From the NCBI GenBank assembly GCA_023395255.1, contig JAEWZN010000006.1, positions 1 through 64,000 of the forward strand: DNA of 64,000 nucleotides. Reading direction: 5' to 3'. Under the pieces are notes generated by a model. It made no database searches and had not been told where the DNA came from. It worked only from the letters and a program-made list of their open reading frames with translations. This stretch comes from Deferribacteres bacterium (GTDB lineage Bacteria; Chrysiogenota; Deferribacteres; Deferribacterales; Geovibrionaceae). The translations under genes and the position numbers were made by a program. Shown one piece after another: positions 15,169 through 24,896 of this stretch (positions within the stretch are counted from its first letter, which is position 1; every line of letters begins with the position of its first letter).

Positions 15169-17387
15169 GCATGTACGATACATTCAAATACCCTGAGGTG
15201 ACCGCAGAGGCCGCCAGAGGGATGGGGCTCAAGCCGGAGGAGTTCGACCACGCCAGGAAAATCATCGGCAGAACCCCCAACTATATAGAGCTCGGCATAT
15301 TCTCCGCCATGTGGAGCGAGCACTGCAGCTACAAAAGCAGCCGCGTTCACCTCGCCAAGCTCCCCACTGAGGCTGCATGGGTTGTGCAGGGGCCGGGGGA
15401 GAACGCCGGAATAATCGAAGTTGACGGCGATATATGCGCCTGCTTCAAGGTGGAGAGCCACAACCACCCCTCATACATAGAGCCTTTTCAGGGCGCGGCC
15501 ACAGGTGTGGGCGGAATCATGCGCGATGTCTTTACCATGGGTGCAAGACCCGTCGCCGCTATGAACTCGCTGCGCTTCGGCAAAATAGACAATGAAAAAA
15601 CAAGATCGATCTTTGAAGGCGTTGTTGCCGGAATCTCATTCTACGGCAACTGCTTCGGCGTTCCTACTGTGGGCGGCGAGGTCTTCTTCAATGACTGTTA
15701 CGCCGGAAACCCTCTGGTGAACGCGTTCAGCTTAGGTCTTGTGAATAAAGATAAAATCTTCCTCGCCAAAGCGGAAGGGGAAGGAAACCCCGTAATATAT
15801 GTCGGCGCGAAAACCGGCAGAGACGGAATCCACGGCGCAACCATGGCCAGCGAGGAGTTCTCCGCCGAGAGCGAATCCAAGCGCCCCAATGTGCAGATAG
15901 GCGACCCTTTTAAGGAGAAACTTCTCCTTGAAGCTTGCCTTGAGCTCATGAAGGAGGACTGGGTTGTGGGGATTCAGGACATGGGCGCAGCGGGGCTCAC
16001 CAGCTCATCTTTTGAGATGGGCGCTCAGTCAGGCGTTGTGCTTGATCTGGACAGGGTTCCCACCCGTGAGAAAGGGATGACCCCATATGAGATAATGCTT
16101 TCCGAATCACAGGAAAGGATGCTCATGGTCGTGCGCAAAGGCTGCGAAGATAAAGTTAAGGCAATTTTCGATAAATGGGATCTGGACGCTGAGGTCATAG
16201 GACACGTGGCGACAGACGGATATGTCCGCCTCCGCTGGCAGGGTGAGGAGGTTGCGGCTCTTCCCGCTGCTCCGCTCTCCAAAGAGGCTCCCAAATATAA
16301 CAGACCGTACGCAAGAGGCGCATACATGGACGAGCTTAACAGTTCGGTTGAGGTGGAGGAACCTGACCACCTTAAGGGTGTTCTGCTTAAGCTTCTTGCT
16401 GCTCCGAACATAGCCTCCAAGAAATGGGTTTACACACAGTATGACCATATGGTGAGGATCGGAACCACGGTTCTTCCCGGCTCTGACGCATCTGTGATAC
16501 GTGTGCCTGAATCAAAGAAAGGCATAGCCCTTTCTGCGGACTGCAACAGCCGCTTCTGCCGTCTTGACCCCAGAACCGGGGGAATGGCAGCCATAGCGGA
16601 ATCAGCCAGAAACGTTGCTGTCAGCGGCGCGCGCCCCAGAGCGTTCACCAACTGCCTTAACTTCGGCAACCCGGAAAAACCTGACATCATGTGGCAGTTC
16701 GTGGAAGCGGTTGAGGGTATGGCAGAAGCCGGAAAAGCCCTTGAAACGCCTGTGGTGAGCGGAAACGTGAGCCTCTATAACGAAACGGAAGGTAAAGGGG
16801 TTTACCCCACACCCACCATAGTGATGGTCGGCGTTATAGATGATGTGGAAAAAGCCGTTACAAGCACCTTCAAACTTGAAGGGAGCAGCGTCTACCTTCT
16901 CGGTGAAAACACCGATGAAATAGGCGGAAGCGAATACCTGAGCACGATACACGGCATAGAAAAAGGTATGCCGCCCAAAATAGACCTTGAAAAAGAGAAG
17001 AAGCTTATCAATCTTCTTGTGGAAGCGGCAGAGAAGGAACTTATGCTCTCTGCCCATGACACAGCCGAAGGCGGCCTCGCGGTTGCCGTTGCTGAAATGT
17101 GCTTCGGTGAGAAGCAGCTTGGGGTCAGAATAAACCTTGATGACAATATGCGCACGGATCATCTTCTTTTTGGGGAAACTCAGGGCAGGGTGATAGTTGA
17201 GGCTGGCGGGCTTAATTCCGCAGCTTTTGAGAAACTCGCTGAAAAGCACGGTGTGAAATGCACCCGTATAGGCACAGTGGAAGGCGCTCACATAGTTATA
17301 AAACATCAGGGCAGAACAGTAATCAAAGCCGAAGTGCAGGAAGCGGCAGACAAGTTCCTGAACTCAATCGGAGAGTGGATGAAATGA
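15165..17387 (+). CDS. purL: phosphoribosylformylglycinamidine synthase subunit PurL
   Basis: The 740-residue small-type PurL, the ATP-dependent synthetase subunit of FGAM synthase. Recognisable parts are [12 protein letters not shown] near 46, [25 protein letters not shown] near 96, [10 protein letters not shown] near 165 and the second-half repeat with SGNVSLYNE near 525. The length is standard for organisms with separate PurS and PurQ. Its stop overlaps the purF start. Confidence 0.97.
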   Translation: MSMYDTFKYPEVTAEAARGMGLKPEEFDHARKIIGRTPNYIELGIFSAMWSEHCSYKSSRVHLAKLPTEAAWVVQGPGENAGIIEVDGDICACFKVESHNHPSYIEPFQGAATGVGGIMRDVFTMGARPVAAMNSLRFGKIDNEKTRSIFEGVVAGISFYGNCFGVPTVGGEVFFNDCYAGNPLVNAFSLGLVNKDKIFLAKAEGEGNPVIYVGAKTGRDGIHGATMASEEFSAESESKRPNVQIGDPFKEKLLLEACLELMKEDWVVGIQDMGAAGLTSSSFEMGAQSGVVLDLDRVPTREKGMTPYEIMLSESQERMLMVVRKGCEDKVKAIFDKWDLDAEVIGHVATDGYVRLRWQGEEVAALPAAPLSKEAPKYNRPYARGAYMDELNSSVEVEEPDHLKGVLLKLLAAPNIASKKWVYTQYDHMVRIGTTVLPGSDASVIRVPESKKGIALSADCNSRFCRLDPRTGGMAAIAESARNVAVSGARPRAFTNCLNFGNPEKPDIMWQFVEAVEGMAEAGKALETPVVSGNVSLYNETEGKGVYPTPTIVMVGVIDDVEKAVTSTFKLEGSSVYLLGENTDEIGGSEYLSTIHGIEKGMPPKIDLEKEKKLINLLVEAAEKELMLSAHDTAEGGLAVAVAEMCFGEKQLGVRINLDDNMRTDHLLFGETQGRVIVEAGGLNSAAFEKLAEKHGVKCTRIGTVEGAHIVIKHQGRTVIKAEVQEAADKFLNSIGEWMK

Positions 17388-18775
17388 TATTGGATAAATT
17401 TCACGAGGAATGCGGCGTAGCGGGCGTTTTCGGCTGCAAAGAGGCGGCAAACCTCGTGTATCTTTCACTGTACTCCCTCCAGCACAGGGGGCAGGAAGGG
17501 GCGGGAATCGCCGTCTCCGACCGTGAGAAGATAAGATATGAAAAAGGGCAGGGGCTTGTGGCTGATATTTTCAGCGCAGACAAGATAGACGCACTGGAAG
17601 GGGATATGGCAATAGGCCACAACCGCTATTCCACAGCGGGCGAGAGCCATATCCGCAATATTCAGCCCTTCTGCGTGGAGATAAACGCGGGTCCGGTGGC
17701 AATAGCCCACAACGGAAACATAGTCAATGCGGACGAGGTGAAGAAGCAGCTTGTTAAAAACGGTGCAATCTTCAACTCAAGCTCTGATTCGGAAGTTATA
17801 GTCCACCTCATAGCCAAAAGCGGCATAGAAAATCTCATAGATTCGATCACCGCCTCTCTTAAGAAGCTTCAGGGTGCTTACTCGCTCCTGATCATGACTA
17901 AAGACAGGCTCATCGGTGTGCGCGACCCTCTGGGTGTGCGTCCGCTGATTCTCGGTAAGCTGGTGAACGGTTATATACTCGTATCGGAAACCGTGGCGCT
18001 TGATCTCATAGGCGCTGAGTTCATCAGGGAGATAGAGCCGGGCGAGATGGTGATCATCAGCGATAAAGGAATAGAATCCCTTCATCCGTTTGAGAAAAAG
18101 ACTCCGAAACCCTGTATATTCGAGCATATATACTTCGCAAGGCCGGATTCCATGATATTCGGTGAGAATGTTTACGATGTCCGTAAAAGGATGGGCAGAA
18201 TGCTTGCCATCCAGCAGCCTGCAGAGGCGGACATAGTTGTTCCCGTCCCGGACTCAGGGATTATCGCCACAATGGGCTATTCAGAACAGAGCGGCATACC
18301 CCTTGAAATGGGGCTCATAAGGAACCACTATGTGGGTAGGACATTTATTGAGCCTTCCCAGTCTATCAGGCATTTCGGGGTTAAGATAAAGCTGAACCCC
18401 GTTAAAAGCGTGATCAGCGGGAAAAGGGTTATAGTTGTGGATGATTCCATCGTCCGCGGAACAACAAGCCGTAAGATAGTCAAAATGCTCCGTGAAGCCG
18501 GCGCGAGGGAGATTCACTTCCGAGTGTGTTCACCCCCGACCAAGTTTCCCTGCTTTTACGGAATAGATACACCCACCAGAAAGGAGCTTATAGCCTCCAG
18601 CCATAACATAGAGGAGATACGCAAGTTCATCACAGCGGATACACTCGGTTATCTGGATATAAACTGTCTTGAAGAGTGTGCGGGCGGCGGAGAGTTCTGC
18701 AAAGCCTGTTTCAACGGGGACTACCCGATGATGTCGCTGGACGGCGGCGGGGAAAACCCTAAATCAGGATGCTGA
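17384..18775 (+). CDS. purF: amidophosphoribosyltransferase
   Basis: A 463-residue glutamine PRPP amidotransferase, first enzyme of purine synthesis. The N-terminal nucleophile is Cys10 in [11 protein letters not shown], so a nine-residue propeptide must be removed. HRGQEGAG and [10 protein letters not shown] belong to the glutaminase domain, and [18 protein letters not shown] is the PRPP loop. Cysteines in KPCIFEH, FPCFYG and [13 protein letters not shown] correspond to the four ligands of the 4Fe-4S cluster in the Bacillus-type enzyme, implying an oxygen-sensitive form. The ATG at 17384 overlaps the purL stop. Confidence 0.96.
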   Translation: MILDKFHEECGVAGVFGCKEAANLVYLSLYSLQHRGQEGAGIAVSDREKIRYEKGQGLVADIFSADKIDALEGDMAIGHNRYSTAGESHIRNIQPFCVEINAGPVAIAHNGNIVNADEVKKQLVKNGAIFNSSSDSEVIVHLIAKSGIENLIDSITASLKKLQGAYSLLIMTKDRLIGVRDPLGVRPLILGKLVNGYILVSETVALDLIGAEFIREIEPGEMVIISDKGIESLHPFEKKTPKPCIFEHIYFARPDSMIFGENVYDVRKRMGRMLAIQQPAEADIVVPVPDSGIIATMGYSEQSGIPLEMGLIRNHYVGRTFIEPSQSIRHFGVKIKLNPVKSVISGKRVIVVDDSIVRGTTSRKIVKMLREAGAREIHFRVCSPPTKFPCFYGIDTPTRKELIASSHNIEEIRKFITADTLGYLDINCLEECAGGGEFCKACFNGDYPMMSLDGGGENPKSGC

Positions 18776-18785
18776 TATTAAGCAG

Positions 18786-18818
18786 CGCCCTCTCATTGAG
18801 AGGGCGTTGATACTTTTT
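18786..18818 (+). terminator. terminator of the pur operon
   Basis: CGCCCTCTC-ATT-GAGAGGGCG, a perfect 9-bp stem, is followed by TTGATACTTTTT, 10 bases past purF. Confidence 0.85.
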
Positions 18819-18827
18819 ATACATTTT

Positions 18828-18855
18828 GAGATCGCTTCACTGCGTCCGCAATGAC
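18828..18855 (+). repeat. REP-like short palindrome
   Basis: GAGATCGCTTCACTGCGTCC followed by GCAATGAC matches the dispersed GATTGCTTC...GCAATGAC element seen at 55-90, 5862-5896 and near 42.8 kb. It sits between the convergent purF and LysE genes. Confidence 0.55.
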
Positions 18856-18887
18856 TGATATTTGAGTCCCTGTCAGGAGCGCAGCTT

Positions 18888-19517
18888 TCACGCTTTCTTA
18901 TACAACGCCAGACTTAAACCCAGAGCCATCAGTATAACTCCCGCGATCCTGTTCATAAGAGTGCCCGCTTTTTCGTTCTTTTTCAGGTAATCCCCTATGA
19001 ACCCCGCCAGAATGCCGCAGACTCCGAATACTATGAATGTGCAGACAATGAACAGCATTCCGAAAACAGCCATCTGTCCTGCCGCAGAGCCGTTTTCAGC
19101 CCTGACAAACTGCGGCAGAAAGGCTATGAAGAACAGCGCGACTTTTGGATTGAGCATATTAGCCGTTATGCTCTGAATGAAGATAGATTTCGGTGAGAGC
19201 ACCTTGGTATCGCCGCCGTTAAGGGATGCACCCTTTGCTGTGAAGGTTTTCCAGCCTATGTAAATCAGGTATGCCGCACCCAGAAGCTTGATTACTGTGA
19301 ATATTGTAACCGATGACATAACAATGGCCGAAAGCCCCAGAACTGCAAAGGCAGTATGGGCTATATTGCCGAGGGAGAAGCCGGCCGCTGCGGAGAGAGC
19401 CGCGCTGCGCCCCTGCGTCATGCCTCTTGTGATTACGTATAAAATATCCGGCCCCGGAGTGACTGCGAGAACGACAGAGGCCGCAGAGAAGAGAAGAATC
19501 TGCTGAATATCAGGCAT
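18888..19517 (-). CDS. LysE/RhtB-family amino acid exporter
   Basis: A 209-residue membrane protein with about six hydrophobic segments. The N-terminal VVLAVTPGPDILYVITRGMTQGRSAALSAAAG pattern is the LysE/RhtB signature, and NPKVALFFIAFLPQFV near 120 is the second conserved stretch. It probably exports amino acids or related metabolites. The ATG at 19517 is preferred because GAAAGGTG precedes it; a longer frame to 19571 adds a hydrophilic lead that the family lacks. Confidence 0.87.
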   Translation of the reverse strand: MPDIQQILLFSAASVVLAVTPGPDILYVITRGMTQGRSAALSAAAGFSLGNIAHTAFAVLGLSAIVMSSVTIFTVIKLLGAAYLIYIGWKTFTAKGASLNGGDTKVLSPKSIFIQSITANMLNPKVALFFIAFLPQFVRAENGSAAGQMAVFGMLFIVCTFIVFGVCGILAGFIGDYLKKNEKAGTLMNRIAGVILMALGLSLALYKKA

Positions 19518-19612
19518 TGGTGCACCTTTCAGTTTTTTGCAGATATTGGGATAAATGACGGACAGTGTCAAGGATAAAACCGGAAGGGTGCTCAGAACTA
19601 CGAGGCAACGGC

Positions 19613-19640
19613 AAAAAAAAGCCCCGCTTGCGGCGGGGCT
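19613..19640 (-). terminator. terminator of the PpiD-like gene
   Basis: On the minus strand GCCCCGC/GCGGGGC with a five-base loop is followed by eight T residues, 12 bases past the stop codon. Confidence 0.9.
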
Positions 19641-19651
19641 CTCAGGTTTTG

Positions 19652-21550
19652 TTATTTAAAAAGGTTCTCGTAGAAAGGGCTTATCTCAATCTTGGCTTTT
19701 GTTTTTGCCTCATCAAGGTAAGCTTTCAGTGCTTCGTCAGACTTAGTCATGAGAAGCTCATTCTTAATCATGGCTGCGTAGTCTTTAAGCTCGTCCATTG
19801 AGGGTTCGGCTATTTCATTCACATAAACCGCGTAAACGGAGCTTCCGTTTACAAAGGGTCTTGCGATGAACTTGGCTGCGCCCGCTTCGAATATCATATC
19901 GTTCAGTTCAAGGTTCATGCCGATTCCGGGAATCTGCTGAACTCTTATGAACTGGGGAGTTGTTGTGAAGGTTGAGCCGAGTTTGTCTGCTGCTGCTTTG
20001 ATGTCAGCCTCTTTCATGGCTTCCTCAGCTTTTGCAGCGGCAATCCTGACAGCTTCCGCTCTTATGTAGTCAGTCTGAACAACGGAGCGAACTTCGTCAA
20101 ACTCAGGTATTCTGGATTCCTGAACGTCTGCTATTTCGAAGATGTAGCTTACGCCGTTTATTGTTTCAACCTGGCTTACTTCTGACTTGGAGAGTCTGAA
20201 AAGCTTGTTCATAACATCAGGGTTTGCGGAAACGGGCTCCACTATATCCTCAGCGGAGAAGAAGCCTGTTTCCCTCACGGGAAGCTGTTTTTCAGCCGTG
20301 CCGTTGTATGCGGTGATGTTTGCGGCTCTGACTATTGCTGTGTATCTGCCGAAGACATACTCTCTGAACTCGGCTTCACCAGCCTGAGCGGTGAGGAGTT
20401 TTTTGATGTCTTCCTTAACTTCTTCCAGCGCGGGTTTGCTTGCTTCCTTCTTCTCTTCTGCCTTGATTATATGGTAGCCGTACATTGTTTTTACAACGCC
20501 GCTTACCTCGCCTGTGTTAAGGGCGAATGCTGCCTGCTCAAACTCAGGAACCATCTGGCCTTTTGTGAAGAAGCCGAGGTCGCCGCCGTTCACCGCTGAG
20601 GAGTCTGCGGAGTATTTTCTGGCAGCTTCCGCGAAGTCGAGCCCGCCTTTTATCTCGTTTATTATGCTTTCTGTTTTAGTAAGTGCTGCTTTGACAGCTT
20701 CCTGATTGTGCCAGTCCTCAACACGGATCAGTATGTGCCTTGCGTGTACGGCTTCGGGGGTGTTGAACTGATCCTGATTGCGCGCATAGTAGCTTTCTGC
20801 ATCCTGATCGGAGATAACCGCAGCGGGTGTGAAAGTTGCGGGATCGAAGTATGTGTAAAGGACTTTGATCCGTTTGGGGATGCGGTAGTTCTCTGCGTTT
20901 GCGGAGAAGTATTCTTTAAGCACCGCTTCCTCTGCCTTAACTTCGTGTGAGAAGTTTTCGGCATCAAGGGTTATGTATGAAACTGAGGCTTTTTTGTTTC
21001 TATATGTGTATTCCTTCGCCACTTCCTCATCACTTACGGCTACTGAGGATGTGATAAGCTCACGCATTTTTTCTGCAAGTCTGTCCGTCCTTACGGATTC
21101 TTCAAACTGCTGGGGAGTCATGCGGCTTCTGGCAAGTATTGTCTGGTATGCTTCCTTGTTGAACTGTCCGTCCACCTGAAATGACGGGATGGAGGTGATG
21201 ACAGCCAGCACTTCTTCATCGGAAACGGTTATGCCGTTTTCCTTGGCTTTCTGAATGAGGAGGTATTTGTTAGTGAGATCTTCGATGACCTTTTTCTCAA
21301 GCTCTCCGTCCTGAGCGAGAGAGTCGAAGTTGTCCCCGAAAATGCTTCTCATGTAGTTGCGGGTGTTTTCAAGAGCATTGGAATACTCTTCGTAGGAGAC
21401 TGTCTGTCCGTTGATTTTCATGAGGAAGTTTGCATTCGCAACTTTATCACCCACACCCCATACAAGGAAGATGGTGACGACAAATGCGATGATAACAAAC
21501 CAAAGGGCAAATTTAAGGACGGTTTTTTGTTTTCTGAAGCTGGTAAGCAT
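19652..21550 (-). CDS. ppiD: PpiD/SurA-type peptidyl-prolyl isomerase
   Basis: A 632-residue membrane-anchored periplasmic foldase. One membrane helix (about 13-33, LKFALWFVIIAFVVTIFLVW) is followed by a SurA-N chaperone region and a parvulin domain near 265-360 with HARHILIRVEDW, SADSSAVNGGDLGFFTKGQMVPEFEQAAF and TMYGYHIIKAEEK. A second, degenerate parvulin-like region may follow. The architecture and length fit PpiD, which helps envelope proteins fold after Sec export. The gene lies downstream of tRNA-Ser and SRP RNA on the same strand. Confidence 0.88.
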   Translation of the reverse strand: MLTSFRKQKTVLKFALWFVIIAFVVTIFLVWGVGDKVANANFLMKINGQTVSYEEYSNALENTRNYMRSIFGDNFDSLAQDGELEKKVIEDLTNKYLLIQKAKENGITVSDEEVLAVITSIPSFQVDGQFNKEAYQTILARSRMTPQQFEESVRTDRLAEKMRELITSSVAVSDEEVAKEYTYRNKKASVSYITLDAENFSHEVKAEEAVLKEYFSANAENYRIPKRIKVLYTYFDPATFTPAAVISDQDAESYYARNQDQFNTPEAVHARHILIRVEDWHNQEAVKAALTKTESIINEIKGGLDFAEAARKYSADSSAVNGGDLGFFTKGQMVPEFEQAAFALNTGEVSGVVKTMYGYHIIKAEEKKEASKPALEEVKEDIKKLLTAQAGEAEFREYVFGRYTAIVRAANITAYNGTAEKQLPVRETGFFSAEDIVEPVSANPDVMNKLFRLSKSEVSQVETINGVSYIFEIADVQESRIPEFDEVRSVVQTDYIRAEAVRIAAAKAEEAMKEADIKAAADKLGSTFTTTPQFIRVQQIPGIGMNLELNDMIFEAGAAKFIARPFVNGSSVYAVYVNEIAEPSMDELKDYAAMIKNELLMTKSDEALKAYLDEAKTKAKIEISPFYENLFK

Positions 21551-21585
21551 TTGGTGACTCCGAAGTTTTTAATTAAACTTAAAAA

Positions 21586-21689
21586 GGCTCGACAGGGAAA
21601 CTCCGGCACATAATCGCAAATGTTACCGTTGCTCCCTTCCGGGCCTGGCGGGGTTCACACAGCAACCATTGCAGAGGCCCCATCGAGCC
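21586..21689 (-). ncRNA. ffs: small SRP RNA (4.5S type)
   Basis: On the minus strand the closing helix GGCTCGA/TCGAGCC (21683-21689 with 21586-21592) encloses the universally conserved domain IV, with CAGGCCCGGAAGGGAGCA and its GGAA tetraloop. A T-run follows at 21581-21585. The RNA pairs with Ffh in cotranslational membrane targeting. Length is about 104 bases, normal for Gram-negative bacteria. Confidence 0.95.
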
Positions 21690-21708
21690 ACTCTCTTGAT
21701 TCGTAAAG

Positions 21709-21797
21709 CGGAGAAGGAGGGATTCGAACCCTCGGTACGTTTTCACGCACATACGAGTTCCAGTCGTACGCCTTCAACCTAGCTCGGCCACCTCTCC
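21709..21797 (-). tRNA. tRNA-Ser (anticodon GGA)
   Basis: An 89-base tRNA with a long variable arm. The acceptor stem is GGAGAGG/CTTCTCC, the anticodon loop CTGGAAC gives GGA (reads UCC/UCU), and the T arm contains GGGTTCGAATCCC. CCA is not encoded. It precedes ffs by 19 bases on the same strand. Confidence 0.96.
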
Positions 21798-21922
21798 TTA
21801 AGAGAAAAACAGATATATCAGGCACGTCTGCATCTGTCAACAATTAAAGACAAGTCTTTTTAAGTCTTAAAGCGGAAAAGTTTAGACCGCGCTTATATAA
21901 GGATATTTTTGCGGAAAGGAAG

Positions 21923-21953
21923 GTTTAAAACGGGCAGCCGGAGAGCCGCCCGT
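21923..21953 (-). terminator. terminator of the membrane-anchored protein gene
   Basis: On the minus strand ACGGGCGGC...GCTGCCCGT forms a stable stem followed by TTTTAAA, 10 bases past the stop codon. Confidence 0.75.
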
Positions 21954-21963
21954 GTTTGTGTTA

Positions 21964-22962
21964 TTATTTAAATTCGTATTTAAGTCCGGTGATTTCCGCC
22001 AGTTCGTCCATTCCGGCACCCATCAGGTTGCTGAGCATTACCTGCTGAATGCTTACAGGTTCTTTTGGCATCATGGTGATTACTACCTCTTTCCTGTTTT
22101 CCAGCAGGGCTTTTTTCATATCTTCCGCAAGTTTTCTTTCAAAAGGGGATTCGGTTTCGGCTATATCCTGATCAAGCTCTGCCGCAAGCTGCTGCTTACG
22201 CTCCTCAAGTGTGGAGTTGTCGCCTTCCTCCGGGCTGAGGAAAAGCTTGTCCGCAGCGCCTTTGTCCTTCATTGTTATAATGAAGCTGTTCAGTTTGAGA
22301 TTTGCCAGATCCTGCTGAACCTTCTGTGCAAATTCGGGATTATTCTGGAGAGCCTCAGGATTTGCCGCATCAAACTTAGCGTAGCTTTTTATATCCACAC
22401 CGCTGAATGTGAGGTTCATTTTCACGTCAACAAGGTCTCTGAACATGAAGTTCAGCTTGGAATATTCATAAACTTGTTTTTTGAAGTCCGCTTCAGTGGC
22501 AAGCTGAATATCTATGACAAGTTCATCAGCCTTGATTCTGCTTTTAATTTCCGGTGAATCGACCGGAAAACGCAGCGCAGTTACATCAATGATCGTGCTT
22601 TTCGGTATTCCGTCTTCAAGTTTATATTTTTTGATGTCTATTTCATCAACTTTTATAACCTGCTCACCGTTGGCTATTACGAGATCTCTGATTCTGGATT
22701 TGTGTGAGAGTACATTGAAGTTCAGCTCATCCGCTTTGAACTCAAGCCCTGCTTCCTCAAGTGAAACCTGCTTCATGGTTCCGCCCATGGTTATGGGGCT
22801 GACACTGAGCGCCTCATACCTTATTTTTTCGCTGAAACCTGCCGAGGATGCAAATTCGTTGATCTGTTCAACAACTTTTTGTTTGAGGTAGTAGGATGTG
22901 CCTATGTAAAGGACAATCAGAAGGACGATGACAGCGGCCGGTATAAGACGTTTTTTACTCAT
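21964..22962 (-). CDS. uncharacterised membrane-anchored envelope protein
   Basis: I do not recognise a named family. The 332-residue product starts MSKKRLIP and has one N-terminal membrane helix (about 8-25), then a soluble region rich in alternating strands (VIANGEQVIKVDEIDIKKY, TIIDVTALRFPV, LVIDIQLAT) that resembles AsmA- or DUF945-like periplasmic proteins. An acidic helical stretch near 245-285 and an amphipathic C terminus follow. The ATG at 22962 has GGAG 12 bases ahead; the frame extends upstream but that part lacks signal-like character. Confidence 0.6.
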   Translation of the reverse strand: MSKKRLIPAAVIVLLIVLYIGTSYYLKQKVVEQINEFASSAGFSEKIRYEALSVSPITMGGTMKQVSLEEAGLEFKADELNFNVLSHKSRIRDLVIANGEQVIKVDEIDIKKYKLEDGIPKSTIIDVTALRFPVDSPEIKSRIKADELVIDIQLATEADFKKQVYEYSKLNFMFRDLVDVKMNLTFSGVDIKSYAKFDAANPEALQNNPEFAQKVQQDLANLKLNSFIITMKDKGAADKLFLSPEEGDNSTLEERKQQLAAELDQDIAETESPFERKLAEDMKKALLENRKEVVITMMPKEPVSIQQVMLSNLMGAGMDELAEITGLKYEFK

Positions 22963-23136
22963 ATTAATCACTTGCTCCGTAATATTAATCAGCCTTCTTT
23001 GTGCGGCTTTTCTATAGTCTATTGATTCGCGCGCTAATATCAAGTAGAATAAACACCTGACAGGTCTTTTTTTTGTAAATGTAAATTACCGCCTTGCGGA
23101 TTTGCACCCGCGGGGATAAATTTTTTTTACGGCAAT

Positions 23137-23163
23137 GAACTTTTAAAGCCGGTGCTTATCAAA
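23137..23163 (+). promoter_or_regulatory. sigma-E-type promoter of the rpoE operon
   Basis: GAACTT (23137-23142), a 16-base spacer and TCAAA (23159-23163) match the classical GAACTT-N16-TCAAA consensus for RpoE. A start near 23170 gives a leader of only about ten bases containing AGGAGG. The operon is therefore probably self-activated. Confidence 0.7.
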
Positions 23164-23180
23164 GTAAGCAGGAGGAACAA

Positions 23181-23756
23181 ATGGGAGATGCTCTCGTAGT
23201 AGAAAAGGTAATTGACGGGGACGCGGCATCGTACGAGCTGCTTATCCGTAAGTACCAGTCCAAGCTTTTCAGCACGGTTCTTCATATGGTCAAGAACAGA
23301 GAACTGGCCGAGGACATAGTGCAGGAAAGCTTTTTAAGGGCTTTCAGGAAGCTGGACACCCTTAACAACCGCTCCCAGTTTTATCCATGGATAAAACGAA
23401 TTGCCCTTAACATGGCGCTGAACCACTTTGAGAAAGAAAAGCGTGTTCTTGATGTGGAGACGGAAGATGATGAATCCAGCTTCTTTGAAAACATTTCCTC
23501 CGGCGAAAGCCCCGAAGAGCTTACGCTGAAAGAGGAAATGAAAAGGTATGTGCGCATGTTTGTTGACTCCCTGCCGGACAGGCTCCGGGTGGTCATAATC
23601 CTCCGCGAGGTGGAGGACATGAGCTACGAAGAAATAGCGGAGATGCTTAATATCCCGCTGGGAACAGTCAGAAGCAGACTGTTCAACGCAAGAAATATTA
23701 TAAAAGAAAGACTCATAAAACAGGGGCTTGCAGATGGACTGTACAAAACATCGTAA
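23181..23756 (+). CDS. rpoE: ECF sigma factor, RpoE type
   Basis: A 191-residue group 4 sigma factor. Region 2 contains YELLIRKYQSKLFSTVLHMVKNRELAEDIVQESFLRAFRKL (about 18-58, with the DIVQE motif), and region 4 contains LPDRLRVVIILREVEDMSYEEIAEMLNIPLGTVRSRLFNAR (about 131-171). AGGAGG precedes the ATG. The downstream anti-sigma, RseB-like and DegP-like genes identify it as the envelope-stress sigma factor. Confidence 0.95.
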   Translation: MGDALVVEKVIDGDAASYELLIRKYQSKLFSTVLHMVKNRELAEDIVQESFLRAFRKLDTLNNRSQFYPWIKRIALNMALNHFEKEKRVLDVETEDDESSFFENISSGESPEELTLKEEMKRYVRMFVDSLPDRLRVVIILREVEDMSYEEIAEMLNIPLGTVRSRLFNARNIIKERLIKQGLADGLYKTS

Positions 23757-24183
23757 ATTGTTGTCAGCTTATGTAGACGGTGAATGTTCGCAGTTTGAGT
23801 CCGCTGCTGTGGAGGCGCACCTCAAGAAATGCGCCCCCTGCAGGAACGAACTTTCGGAACTGTACACACTCGGTTCCATGGTGACAGAAGGATACTCAAA
23901 AACAGAAGACGTGGATTTTACCTCATCCATTATGTCTTCCATTATGGCCGACTCCGGCGAATCCGTAGCCGTAGTGAGCAAAAGCAGAAAGAAATTAATC
24001 GGCTTCAGCTCGGTTGCAGCGGCACTTGTGGCAGGGCTTATGGCTTTTGCCGTTATGAACCCTGCGGAAACCGAGAGTGTTGCATCAGGTAACGAAAAAC
24101 TGGAACGCTATGTATTTGAGCATGTCGCGAGCACATACGGCAGCTCAAGCGATGAAATCGGAGTAGTCAACTTCGGACAATGA
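23734..24183 (+). CDS. rseA: zinc-finger anti-sigma factor (RseA-like)
   Basis: A 149-residue single-pass membrane anti-sigma factor. The cytoplasmic N terminus has the HC-rich motif CTKHRKLLSAYVDGE...HLKKCAPC (the HX3CX2C zinc site), and a membrane helix lies near 90-107 (FSSVAAALVAGLMAFAVM). The ATG at 23734 (AGGGG seven bases ahead) overlaps the sigma gene by 23 bp, so the two are translationally coupled. It should hold RpoE inactive until cleaved under stress. Confidence 0.88.
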   Translation: MDCTKHRKLLSAYVDGECSQFESAAVEAHLKKCAPCRNELSELYTLGSMVTEGYSKTEDVDFTSSIMSSIMADSGESVAVVSKSRKKLIGFSSVAAALVAGLMAFAVMNPAETESVASGNEKLERYVFEHVASTYGSSSDEIGVVNFGQ

Positions 24184-24896
24184 CAAGACTTATTTTTTTG
24201 ATCCTTCTTATACCCTTTGTCAGCTATGGCGGCGATGTGAAGGTTTTCTTCAAAATCGCCGTTGACGAAAGGGCTTATTCCTCCTTCCTTCTTGAAAACC
24301 TGGGTGCAGGCCACTCTGCTCTGCATGATCTTGCGTCCAGGCTCAAAGAGAAGCATCTGGAGATGGATAAGATTCAGAAGGACTTTTACAACATTAAAAT
24401 CGATTACGGCATGAAATACTACGGCCACGATGTCGCCCAGTATGACATAGTGCCCATTCTGCCGGACAGGTTCAGGCACGTTCTCCTCGTTGATGAGAAG
24501 TGGGACCAGATTCTCCGCAGGGAAGTTTATGACCCTGACGGCAAACTGATCTACGCCTACAGCTTCGAGGACAGGGACGGTGACCTCAAACCTGTGGTGG
24601 AGCAGCCCCGCCCCGCGGTTACAACCGGAAGGGACGAGTTCCCCGGTTTTAAGGCTGTGTTTAAAAAAGAGCTTAAGGACGGAACAATCCAGACGCTCTA
24701 CTCGGACGGCCTCAACAAGTTCTCCGTTTTTGTCAGTAAGGCGGAGGGCGAAATGAAGGATTCCGCCCGCATATTATACGGTAACTATGTTTTCAGAAAA
24801 AAAGTGGGCGAAACTCTCTACACTGTTGTGGGAACCATCCCTTTTCCGCAGATGGAAAAGGTTGTCGCCAGACTTGCCTTCAAGGAGGAAAAATAA
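24180..24896 (+). CDS. rseB: RseB/MucB-like sigma-E regulatory protein
   Basis: A 238-residue secreted protein with signal peptide MTRLIFLILLIPFVSYGG. The C-terminal part, DEFPGFKAVFKK...QTLYSDGLNKFSVFVSKAEG, matches the MucB/RseB C-terminal domain, and the N-terminal half is a diverged lipoprotein-carrier-like fold. RseB-type proteins bind the periplasmic part of RseA and shield it from proteolysis. The start overlaps the rseA stop by four bases. It is shorter than E. coli RseB. Confidence 0.75.
   Translation: MTRLIFLILLIPFVSYGGDVKVFFKIAVDERAYSSFLLENLGAGHSALHDLASRLKEKHLEMDKIQKDFYNIKIDYGMKYYGHDVAQYDIVPILPDRFRHVLLVDEKWDQILRREVYDPDGKLIYAYSFEDRDGDLKPVVEQPRPAVTTGRDEFPGFKAVFKKELKDGTIQTLYSDGLNKFSVFVSKAEGEMKDSARILYGNYVFRKKVGETLYTVVGTIPFPQMEKVVARLAFKEEK

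Noticed and set aside
17258..17383. N-terminal extension of purF by 42 residues
   Set aside because: It would lie inside purL in another frame and would block the propeptide-Cys10 maturation typical of this enzyme; the ATG overlapping the purL stop fits.
21655..21843. 62-residue minus-strand frame
   Set aside because: It overlaps SRP RNA and tRNA-Ser and is not a protein gene.
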